Positions 1-5,177 of a DNA stretch of 5,181 nucleotides are shown piece by piece. The notes under the pieces are model-generated. The model made no database searches. It was not told the DNA's origin and saw only the letters and a list, made by a program, of their open reading frames with translations. Every line of letters begins with the position of its first letter. Position 1 is the stretch's first letter. The position numbers and the translations under genes are program-made. Source of the stretch: CAYGUI01 sp964353115 (GTDB taxonomy: Bacteria > Pseudomonadota > Gammaproteobacteria > JAGOUU01); assembly GCA_964353115.1 (NCBI GenBank), contig CAYGUI010000080.1, positions 1-5,181 on the forward strand, given 5' to 3'.

Positions 1-191
1 GAATAAAGCTCTTCGCTGGGATGCGCATTCCCGCGCAGGCAGTCATTTCCGTGTCTCTGTTCGTCATTCCCGCGCAGGCGGGAATCCAGAAAATTATTAT
101 CATTATTACGGAAATATACTTTATTACTATTTTTTAACGGCTTAACCCCTTGAATTAAATCCTTAAAATTTTTACCATCTTTATCAGCCAT
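1..191 (-). CDS. Probable Smr-domain (SmrB-like) protein, N-terminal part, runs off the left edge
   Basis: From the ATG at 191-189 the minus strand is open through 63 codons to the window edge. The first ~30 residues, including FKDLIQGVKPLKNSNKV, resemble the N-terminal segment of SmrB/SmrA-type proteins (E. coli SmrB begins with a comparable D-x-x-x-F-x-x-L-M-x-G stretch). In that family the C-terminal Smr domain is a nuclease; E. coli SmrB cuts mRNA at collided ribosomes. That domain lies outside this window, so the call rests on the N-terminus alone. Residues ~36-58 (LDSRLRGND, then CLRGNAHPS) are the translation of a palindromic repeat, and the reading frame stays open across it. No clear Shine-Dalgarno precedes the ATG. 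The gene is divergent from zapE. It could instead be a remnant broken further left, which cannot be seen here. Confidence 0.55.
   Translation of the reverse strand, partial: MADKDGKNFKDLIQGVKPLKNSNKVYFRNNDNNFLDSRLRGNDEQRHGNDCLRGNAHPSEELY
16..89. repeat. Palindromic repeat element inside the Smr-like gene
   Basis: The core is a perfect 8 bp inverted repeat, ATTCCCGC (66-73) and GCGGGAAT (78-85), with a 4-base GCAG loop. A second, truncated copy of the left arm and loop (CATTCCCGCGCAGGC) lies at 26-40 and is identical to 65-79. CTGGGAT (16-22) and ATCCAG (84-89) can pair as outer ends with one bulged base, giving an element of about 74 bp. Motifs of the type ATTCCCGC-loop-GCGGGAATCCAG are known as dispersed palindromic repeats in many bacteria. 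The element is clearly GC-richer than the sequence around it. It lies in the open frame of the minus-strand gene and contributes about 25 residues. Exact ends are uncertain. Confidence 0.8.
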
Positions 192-286
192 GATTAAGTA
201 TAGTAAAACTAAAAATTAAAATGACGATAGTAATACAACATGCTAAAGTAATCTTGGCGCTTTTTGGTAATTTTGGTTTTTGATTT
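192..286. promoter_or_regulatory. Divergent intergenic region between the Smr-like gene and zapE
   Basis: This 95 bp AT-rich region must carry the promoters of both divergent genes. For zapE the best plus-strand candidate is ATGACG (221-226), a 17 bp spacer, and TAAAGT (244-249) preceded by TG at 241-242 as an extended -10. Each hexamer matches consensus at 4 of 6 bases. It would leave a leader of about 31 nt. On the minus strand TATACT (202-197) is a possible -10 without a recognisable -35; it would give an almost leaderless transcript. Neither gene has an obvious Shine-Dalgarno. These are weak calls made by eye. Confidence 0.3.
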
Positions 287-1462
287 ATGGACATAATTTT
301 ACGTGAATATTATAAACAATTAGAAAAGTCAGATTTTACTGAAGATCAGGCACAGATAGCAATAATTAATGAGCTTGATGGAGTTTTATGGGGATTGGTT
401 GGGAAAAACCCCTCGTTGCTTAACATGCAAGCAACCTACGGCGACATCTCCCCTTTACAAAAGGGGAGAACTGATTCCCCCTTTCATAAAGGGGGAAGGC
501 GCTTTAGCGCCAGGGGGTTTTTTGCTTTTCTTCAACCAAAACAAAAAATACAAGGCCTCTACCTCTTTGGCCCAGTTGGCCGTGGAAAAAGTTTTCTAAT
601 TAATTTATTTATTAAAGCTTATCAAGACTTAGGATATCAAAATCTTTACCATACTCATTTTCATAGTTTTATGCAGTTTGTGCATAATAATTTAAAAGAA
701 TATCAAGGAACTAAAAACCCATTAGAAAAGATTATAAAAAATTTTGCTAAAAAATATAAAATTTTATGTCTTGATGAATTTATGGTGACAGATATTACTG
801 ATGCCATGTTATTGGCTAATCTATTAGAGCAGTTAAATAAAAATAATATTATTTTAATTACCACGTCTAATATTAAGCCAGATGATTTATACAAAAACGG
901 CTTACAAAGATCGCAATTTTTACCGGCAATTGAATTATTAAAAAACAATAATAAAGTAGTTGAGTTATTATCGCCACAAGATTATCGATTAAGAAATTTG
1001 GAAAATTCTGAAGTATTTTATTTTAATGATCATTGCAAATGCGAAGAGTTATTTAATAAATTTGCTGTATTAAACATAAATTTTAATCAAAGTATTTTAA
1101 TTAATGATCGAAAAATTAAAACCAATGGTTTTTCAGATAAAGTTCTGTGGGTAGATTTTCATGAAATATGTGAAACTAATCGAGCGGTCAAAGATTATAT
1201 AGAAATTGCACAAATATATAATATTGTTATTATTTCTGATGTGCCTAAAATGTCTGATCAAAATTTAGCGAGTATACGCCGATTTGTTAATTTAATTGAT
1301 GAGTTATATTTATATAAAGTAAAATTAGTCGCAAATTTTGCTGTTAATATTGATGAGCTATATAAAGATGATAGTTTAAATTTAGAATTTGAACGAACAA
1401 AAAGTCGACTTATTGAAATGCAATCACAGTATTATCTTAAGCTTCCGCACGGAGTCGAGTAA
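287..1462 (+). CDS. zapE: ZapE / AFG1-like P-loop ATPase with an in-frame repeat insertion
   Basis: This is a cytoplasmic AAA-type ATPase of the ZapE/AFG1 family. In E. coli ZapE acts at the Z-ring and is needed for division under low oxygen or heat stress. Visible landmarks in the 391 residues are: an N-terminal helical segment (1-39); Walker A GPVGRGKS (95-102); HFHSFMQFVH (124-133); Walker B ILCLDEF (159-165) followed by VTDITDAMLL; sensor-1 TTSN (192-195); and LYKNGLQRSQFLPAI (201-215). The C-terminal RRFVNLIDELY (331-341) and SRLIEMQSQYYLK (373-385) match E. coli ZapE closely. Residues 40-79 are encoded by a palindromic repeat placed between the N-terminal segment and the P-loop; without it the protein would be about 351 residues. 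All ATPase motifs are intact, so the gene is probably functional. The ATG at 287 fits the family N-terminus but lacks a clear Shine-Dalgarno. The 3' end overlaps convergent nudF by 26 bp. Confidence 0.95.
   Translation: MDIILREYYKQLEKSDFTEDQAQIAIINELDGVLWGLVGKNPSLLNMQATYGDISPLQKGRTDSPFHKGGRRFSARGFFAFLQPKQKIQGLYLFGPVGRGKSFLINLFIKAYQDLGYQNLYHTHFHSFMQFVHNNLKEYQGTKNPLEKIIKNFAKKYKILCLDEFMVTDITDAMLLANLLEQLNKNNIILITTSNIKPDDLYKNGLQRSQFLPAIELLKNNNKVVELLSPQDYRLRNLENSEVFYFNDHCKCEELFNKFAVLNINFNQSILINDRKIKTNGFSDKVLWVDFHEICETNRAVKDYIEIAQIYNIVIISDVPKMSDQNLASIRRFVNLIDELYLYKVKLVANFAVNIDELYKDDSLNLEFERTKSRLIEMQSQYYLKLPHGVE
404..523. repeat. 120 bp multi-hairpin palindromic element in frame within zapE
   Basis: Terminal inverted repeats AAAAACCCC (404-412) and GGGGTTTTT (514-522) enclose four successive hairpins. 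They are GTTGCTT/AAGCAAC (415-435 region, 7 bp stem); TCTCCCCTTT/AAAGGGGAGA (447-456 and 460-469, perfect 10 bp, 3-base loop); TTCCCCCTTT/AAAGGGGGAA (475-484 and 488-497, perfect 10 bp, 3-base loop); and GGCGCT/AGCGCC (498-503 and 506-511). As drawn, the element equals exactly 40 codons and reads in frame as zapE residues 40-79. It is much richer in G and C than the surrounding gene. The architecture resembles non-autonomous palindromic or MITE-like elements; no transposase is present. It is unrelated in sequence to the repeat at 16-89. Ends are placed on the outermost pairing and could shift by a few bases. Confidence 0.88.
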
Positions 1463-2063
1463 TATTTTTTTCCAGCCACTGAGCCGCAATAATGGTTGTG
1501 GCGTTGGACAGTTTATTATTTTCAAGAGCCGAAAATAGTTGCTCTGATTTTATAACGTGGACTTTAATGTCTTCGTTTTCATCTTCCATCCCAAAAATGC
1601 CGCCGGCATTGCTACTATCTACTATGCCGCAATAAAGATAAACAAATTCATTAGAGCCACCTGGAGTTGAAAAATATTGGTGAATTGGAATAAGTTTTTC
1701 AACTGTTAGTCCGGCTTCTTCTTTGGCCTCGCGATGCGCAGCATCATCAGGGTTTTCGCCATCATCAATAACTCCAGCGACTATTTGGATTAACCATGGG
1801 GAATAGGGAGATTTTTCATAAGCAAAAGCTCCAGCACGAAATTCTTCAATCAAGACAACGTTGTCTAATTTTGGATCATAAAAAATAATAGCGATGCACG
1901 GATCGCGATAAAAGACCTCGCGGATAACTGAAGAGGCTTCGCTACCATCAAATTTTTTGTGGCAAAAATCATATTGATTGACACGGAAATGTCCATCATA
2001 TAGAATGTCAACTTTCTTTAATTCCACGTCACCTAAATTAAAAGTTGTTTTAAAATCAGTCAT
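1437..2063 (-). CDS. nudF: ADP-ribose pyrophosphatase, Nudix hydrolase
   Basis: This is a 208-residue Nudix hydrolase closely resembling E. coli NudF (209 residues), which hydrolyses ADP-ribose to AMP and ribose 5-phosphate in the cytoplasm. The complete Nudix box (G-x5-E-x7-REUxEExGU) runs from G97 to L119 (GVIDDGE, then REAKEEAGL) and supplies the metal-binding glutamates. The STPGG at 132-136 has the same spacing from the box as the SPGG that marks ADP-ribose-specific members. The DENEDI at 161-166 matches the conserved loop holding the catalytic glutamate in E. coli NudF. The C-terminal NATTIIAAQWL also matches. The start at 2063 fits the family length. The start codon lies 10 bp from that of divergent queF and has no visible Shine-Dalgarno. 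The 3' end overlaps convergent zapE by 26 bp. Confidence 0.94.
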   Translation of the reverse strand: MTDFKTTFNLGDVELKKVDILYDGHFRVNQYDFCHKKFDGSEASSVIREVFYRDPCIAIIFYDPKLDNVVLIEEFRAGAFAYEKSPYSPWLIQIVAGVIDDGENPDDAAHREAKEEAGLTVEKLIPIHQYFSTPGGSNEFVYLYCGIVDSSNAGGIFGMEDENEDIKVHVIKSEQLFSALENNKLSNATTIIAAQWLEKNITRLRAEA

Positions 2064-2073
2064 TTATAATATT

Positions 2074-2907
2074 ATGTCTAAATTAGAGTTAGGACAGAAG
2101 TCGTCATACGACTCTTCATACAATCCCGATAAATTATACCCGATCCCACGTGCTCTCAAAAGGGCGGAAATTGGAGTTGATGATAATAATTTACCTTTTT
2201 ATGGAATCGATACTTGGAACCATTACGAGGTTTCTTGGCTTAATGCTAAAGGCAAGCCACAAGTTGCGCTTGCTAATATTGTTTATGACTGTTCATCGAA
2301 ATTTATTATCGAATCAAAATCAATGAAGCTTTATTTTAATAGCTTAAATAATACGAAATTTGAAGATAAAACTGAATTGTTAAATACTATAAAAAAAGAC
2401 ATATCAGAAAAACTGGGTGATAATGCCGAAATTAAATTATTTGATTTAAATAATCCGGAATTATTAAATCTTGAATTAAATTTTGCCGGTCAAAATATTG
2501 ATGATCTTGATATCGAGTGCAACGAATATAATATTAATCCAGATTTATTAGGTTTAGATCAGCAGCATAATGATCAAGTGATTTCTGAAGTTTTATGCAG
2601 TAACTTATTAAAATCTAATTGTTTAGTCACAAAACAGCCTGATTGGGCGAGCCTACAAATTAGCTACACTGGCTTAAAAATAGATCACGAAGGATTATTA
2701 AAATATATAGTTTCATGCCGTAATCATGATGAATTTCATGAGCAATGTATTGAAAGGATCTTTGTTGATATTATGCGCAAATGTGCGCCGCAAGAATTAA
2801 CAGTTTATGGATGCTACACACGTCGCGGAGGTGTTGATATAAACCCTTATCGGACGACAAATAAAGAATTTAAAATTGAAAATAATTTTAGATTGGTTCG
2901 ACAGTAA
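2074..2907 (+). CDS. queF: NADPH-dependent 7-cyano-7-deazaguanine (preQ0) reductase, long two-domain form
   Basis: QueF reduces preQ0 to preQ1 with NADPH in queuosine tRNA-modification synthesis. The 277 residues align along the whole length with the E. coli enzyme (282 residues). The N-terminal half holds LPFYGIDTWNHYEVSWLNAKG (40-60) and the QueF motif ESKSMKLY (80-87), associated with NADPH binding. The C-terminal half holds the catalytic cysteine C183 and aspartate D190 in SNCLVTKQPDW, the FHEQCIERIF substrate-binding stretch (221-230) and YTRRGGVDINPYR (248-260), ending LVRQ. I chose the ATG at 2074 because MSKLELGQKSSYDSSYN matches the family N-terminus; an in-frame ATG at 1978 would add 32 residues read antisense to nudF. 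There is no Shine-Dalgarno. No other queuosine genes lie nearby. It is probably first in a transcript with the two genes downstream. Confidence 0.96.
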   Translation: MSKLELGQKSSYDSSYNPDKLYPIPRALKRAEIGVDDNNLPFYGIDTWNHYEVSWLNAKGKPQVALANIVYDCSSKFIIESKSMKLYFNSLNNTKFEDKTELLNTIKKDISEKLGDNAEIKLFDLNNPELLNLELNFAGQNIDDLDIECNEYNINPDLLGLDQQHNDQVISEVLCSNLLKSNCLVTKQPDWASLQISYTGLKIDHEGLLKYIVSCRNHDEFHEQCIERIFVDIMRKCAPQELTVYGCYTRRGGVDINPYRTTNKEFKIENNFRLVRQ

Positions 2908-2923
2908 AAAAATAATAAAAATA

Positions 2924-2938
2924 AGAGGTAGTAGTATG
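2924..2938 (+). promoter_or_regulatory. Ribosome binding site fixing the start of the duplicated-repeat gene
   Basis: AGAGG (2924-2928) lies 7 bases before the ATG at 2936. This supports that ATG over the in-frame ATG at 2876, which has no such signal and lies inside the end of queF. Confidence 0.7.
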
Positions 2939-3793
2939 TTAGCAAGCGAACGTCATGAATATTTTATTAAAAATCATGAAGAAATTAAAAAAGAATTAAA
3001 AATTTTACAGTACGGATTTAATAACTTAAGTGTAAGAAAGCAGTATGATTGTGATGACGTAATGAGTGGAAATATAGAAGATCATTCAATTCCTAAAAAT
3101 ATAGATGATGGTCGAGACAGTCCTTTGTCTATTAGTATTTATAATTATTCAAAACGGTTAAAGGTTGTTTGCTCAATTTGTTACCAAATAGATGCTATTT
3201 TAGAAGTAATTGAAGATTTTTCTAAAATTAAAGAAGCCATTGCTCGATATGAGGGCTTAATTGAATGTATTAAAAAGGACTTTGTATCGCAAGAAGATAG
3301 GGGTGAGCTTAAATGTCTGCAAGAAGAATATTTAAAAAAAATAGATGATGAGTTAGTTGTTGGTAAAAAAGTCACATCTTTAAAAGAGATTAAAGAAAAT
3401 TTAAAAGTGCTGGAATATGTTTTTAGTAATTCACAAATAAAAAAACAGTATGATAAAGATGATATAGTTCGTCATGATGCTGAATATAATCATATGCCAG
3501 AAAATATTGATAAGGATAGATCTAGCCTTTTATCATTAATGATGTTTGAGCATTCAAAAAAGATAAAGACGGTTTTTTTAGTTTTAGATAAGACATCTAT
3601 TATTATGGAGATTATTGACAATCCTTCGAAGGAACAAGAGTGTCGCGATATATTTGAGGAGTTATATCAATACATAGAGGAACATTGTCCTTTAAAAGAT
3701 GAAGAAATGGAATTATTAATTGATGAGTATTATAAAAAATTAAATGAAGAATCAGGAGTAATTGAATCGTTGTTTGCTGCTTCGCCTAATTGA
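2936..3793 (+). CDS. Uncharacterised protein with two tandem copies of a ~125-residue unit
   Basis: I do not recognise this 285-residue protein. It is rich in Lys, Glu, Asp and Ile, with no signal peptide or membrane segment, and looks helical and soluble. It consists of two homologous units, residues 14-139 and 149-273, joined by a short linker (LVVGKKVTS). They align without gaps over about the first 95 positions, with 34 identities in the first 90 by hand count. Shared anchors are EIK-x-x-LK, KQYD-x-DD, P-x-NID, the LS-x6-SK stretch and, near the end, EYxKK/EYYKK. About 12 residues follow the second unit, which ends in a Glu-rich stretch. The start at 2936 is set by the Shine-Dalgarno. It lies 28 bp after queF and 43 bp before the membrane-protein gene, so all three are probably co-transcribed. 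An effector, structural or antitoxin-like role is possible, but nothing in the sequence decides. Confidence 0.85.
   Translation: MLASERHEYFIKNHEEIKKELKILQYGFNNLSVRKQYDCDDVMSGNIEDHSIPKNIDDGRDSPLSISIYNYSKRLKVVCSICYQIDAILEVIEDFSKIKEAIARYEGLIECIKKDFVSQEDRGELKCLQEEYLKKIDDELVVGKKVTSLKEIKENLKVLEYVFSNSQIKKQYDKDDIVRHDAEYNHMPENIDKDRSSLLSLMMFEHSKKIKTVFLVLDKTSIIMEIIDNPSKEQECRDIFEELYQYIEEHCPLKDEEMELLIDEYYKKLNEESGVIESLFAASPN
2975..3352 (+). repeat. Internal protein repeat, unit 1
   Basis: This encodes residues 14-139 of the duplicated protein, from HEEIKKELKILQYGF to LKKIDDE. It is homologous to the unit at 3380-3754 at protein level (34 of the first 90 positions identical). The DNA has diverged considerably, so the duplication is old or fast-evolving. 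Confidence 0.8.
3380..3754 (+). repeat. Internal protein repeat, unit 2
   Basis: This encodes residues 149-273, from LKEIKENLKVLEYVF to KKLNEES. It is colinear with unit 1; a net two-residue gap is needed near the C-terminal end. Kept features include KQYD-x-DD, the proline of P-x-NID and the closing EYYKK. Confidence 0.8.
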
Positions 3794-3797
3794 TTAT

Positions 3798-3839
3798 ATA
3801 CTGGTATTTTTATTAATTATACGGAGGTAATACCATATG
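3798..3839 (+). promoter_or_regulatory. Ribosome binding site within a possible start-codon hairpin
   Basis: GGAGGT (3823-3828) is a near-ideal Shine-Dalgarno 8 bases before the ATG at 3837. It is flanked by a perfect 7 bp inverted repeat, TGGTATT (3802-3808) and AATACCA (3829-3835). After one bulged C (3801), pairing continues as ATA (3798-3800) with TAT (3836-3838), which takes in the first two bases of the start codon. The 20-base loop ends with the Shine-Dalgarno. This could modulate translation, but the stem is AT-rich and the effect is inferred. Confidence 0.55.
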
Positions 3840-4229
3840 TTTAGTCCTTTAGATAGAGCAAAAAATTTATTTTATAATGGTTCATTTTATTCTTTAGTTT
3901 TATCTGGTGGTGCTGTATGTGTTGCTGCAGGAGTAAAAATTCAAGCAATAGTAATGAAAAATTTACACTCATCACATCCATCTGACGATAATGCAGGAGT
4001 TAATGAGCTTGCAACAGGAGCTGGTATTGCTGCCACAGGAGCTTTATTAGGAGTAGCAGCTATTATTCCTTCAGCATTCAAAGCTTTAAGTCATCGTTTA
4101 ACTGCACCGCGAGCTGCGCCAGCTACAACACCAGAAGCTGCTGCGTCAAGTCCTGTATCATCTGACGCTGGAAGTGAGGAAGGCTTTACACCTGTAGGTG
4201 GTGCTCCAGCTCCAGGTAAATCTAGCTAA
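3837..4229 (+). CDS. Small uncharacterised two-helix membrane protein with Ala/Pro-rich tail
   Basis: I do not recognise this 130-residue protein. After a short N-terminus (MFSPLDRAKNLFYNG) it has a hydrophobic segment at about 16-40, broken only by K34. A polar loop (41-56, HSSHPSDDN) comes next, then a second hydrophobic segment at about 57-80 (ELATGAGIAATGALLGVAAII). The tail (81-130) is low-complexity, rich in Ala, Pro, Ser and Gly. The second helix has glycines spaced G61, G63, G68, G72, a pattern suited to close helix packing. A helical hairpin in the inner membrane with the tail on the starting side is likely. The excellent Shine-Dalgarno suggests strong expression. It follows the duplicated-repeat gene by 43 bp and probably works or is expressed with it. 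Holin-like, pore-forming or secreted membrane-inserting roles are possible but unproven. The stop overlaps the convergent kinase gene by 4 bp. Confidence 0.8.
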   Translation: MFSPLDRAKNLFYNGSFYSLVLSGGAVCVAAGVKIQAIVMKNLHSSHPSDDNAGVNELATGAGIAATGALLGVAAIIPSAFKALSHRLTAPRAAPATTPEAAASSPVSSDAGSEEGFTPVGGAPAPGKSS

Positions 4230-5137
4230 GCCTCTAAAGCTTGACACTCAAGAGCATGACAGGCGAGTGCAATGGCCCCACAAAGGCCTGCTTGCCTGCC
4301 AAGCTTTGGCTCTACAATAAAATTTTCTAAATCATTCATATAATTATTTTCAAGGTAATTATTAATTCTAAGTGCAAATTCTTGACGAATTTTATTAATA
4401 ATATTCTGTGCGCTCATTACACCACCGCCTAAAATAAATTTTTTCGGTGATAATACGCAGCAAAGATTTGCAAGACCATAACTAATATATTTTGCTTCTA
4501 AATCCCACGCTTCATGATCATGCGCTAAATCACGTGCAGAGTTTACATTCCATCGTTGTTGCATAGCAGGGCCACAAGCTAGTCCTTCCCAGCAATTATT
4601 ATGATATGGACAAATTCCGTCAAACGGATCAAGATTTTTATCTTGATAAATAAATTGATGCCCGGCTTCCGGGTGCATAGCACCGTGTAATAATTTACCA
4701 TTTGCCATAATTCCAGCACCAATACCAGTTCCGATAGTAATATAAATAAAATTATCTAAGTCTTGGCCGTGTCCCCAATAATACTCACCTAAGGCGGCAG
4801 CATTAACATCAGTATCAAATTCCATCGGAATATTAAAATGTTTTTTCATGCGTGATACAACATCGGTATTGCGCCAATCAAGCTTTGGAGTACTAGTAAC
4901 ATGTCCGTAAGTTGGCGAGCCTTTGTGCGGATCAAGTGCGCCAAAAAATCCTAAGCCCATAGCATCGAACTTGCCGTATTTTTTTTGTGCTTCTTCTAGC
5001 CAGCTAATTATTTCTGTGAGAGAAATATCAGGATGATTAGTTGGTATGCTGTATTCTTCTAAAATATTGCCCAATTCATCGCCAATTCCTGCGATTATTT
5101 TGGTTCCGCCAGCTTCAATTCCTGCTAATAACGGCAT
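4226..5137 (-). CDS. ROK-family fructokinase
   Basis: This is a 303-residue cytoplasmic sugar kinase of the ROK family, resembling the fructokinase branch (for example Streptococcus ScrK, about 293 residues), which phosphorylates fructose with ATP to fructose 6-phosphate. Visible motifs are: the N-terminal phosphate-binding GIEAGGTK (6-13); the GSPTYGHVTSTPKLDW stretch (73-88), typical of these fructokinases; the catalytic aspartate D110 in DTDVNAAALGE; GTGIGAGI (136-143); the zinc site H160, C176, H179 and C182 (EAGH, CPYHNNC) followed by EGLACGPAM; and LGGGVM (236-241). All key residues are present. The start at 5137 has a good Shine-Dalgarno and the usual family N-terminus. Other ROK sugars such as mannose or glucose cannot be excluded. 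No sugar transporter or hydrolase lies next to it within the window. Its 3' end overlaps the convergent membrane-protein gene by 4 bp. Confidence 0.92.
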   Translation of the reverse strand: MPLLAGIEAGGTKIIAGIGDELGNILEEYSIPTNHPDISLTEIISWLEEAQKKYGKFDAMGLGFFGALDPHKGSPTYGHVTSTPKLDWRNTDVVSRMKKHFNIPMEFDTDVNAAALGEYYWGHGQDLDNFIYITIGTGIGAGIMANGKLLHGAMHPEAGHQFIYQDKNLDPFDGICPYHNNCWEGLACGPAMQQRWNVNSARDLAHDHEAWDLEAKYISYGLANLCCVLSPKKFILGGGVMSAQNIINKIRQEFALRINNYLENNYMNDLENFIVEPKLGRQAGLCGAIALACHALECQALEA

Positions 5138-5177
5138 GCTATCCTCTTTATTTTATTATAAAAAACATGATATTATA
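5135..5177 (-). promoter_or_regulatory. Fructokinase ribosome binding site and candidate -10 boxes
   Basis: On the minus strand AGAGGA (5147-5142) lies just upstream of the ATG at 5137 and is a good Shine-Dalgarno. Further upstream are two perfect TATAAT hexamers, at 5177-5172 and 5160-5155. The first would give a leader of roughly 28 nt, but its -35 would fall beyond the window edge. The second has no good -35 at normal spacing. The ribosome binding site is well supported; the promoter is tentative. Confidence 0.5.

Noticed and set aside
447..511. CRISPR-like series of palindromes
   Set aside because: The hairpins differ in sequence and are not separated by unique spacers; they belong to one compound palindromic element.
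369..599. Plus-strand open frame of 76 codons inside the start of zapE
   Set aside because: It is in another frame of a clear zapE gene, crosses the palindromic repeat, and encodes nothing recognisable.
703..948. Minus-strand open frame of 81 codons within zapE
   Set aside because: It is antisense to the most conserved ATPase part of zapE, with no ribosome binding site or family resemblance.
1442..1471. Possible terminator after zapE: TCCG/CGGA stem and a run of seven Ts at 1465-1471
   Set aside because: The stem is only 4 bp with a 2-base loop and lies about 10 bases from the T run, too weak and too far.
1978..2073. N-terminal extension of QueF by 32 residues
   Set aside because: The added residues are read from the antisense of nudF and have no counterpart in QueF; the ATG at 2074 matches the family N-terminus.
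2099..2113. AGTCGT/ACGACT inverted repeat in the start of queF, in the leader region of nudF
   Set aside because: The 6 bp stem encodes the SSYDSSY stretch of QueF, and no other evidence supports a regulatory role.
2876..2935. N-terminal extension of the duplicated-repeat protein by 20 residues
   Set aside because: It would overlap the end of queF and has no Shine-Dalgarno, while the ATG at 2936 has AGAGG at good spacing.
3181..3375. Minus-strand open frame of 64 codons in the duplicated-repeat gene
   Set aside because: It is antisense to a supported gene; Ser/Leu-rich composition is typical of reverse reading of Lys/Glu-rich coding DNA.
4239..4252. Small CTTGA/TCAAG hairpin at the junction of the membrane protein and kinase genes
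   Set aside because: The 5 bp stem has no T tract on either side and lies within the kinase coding region.
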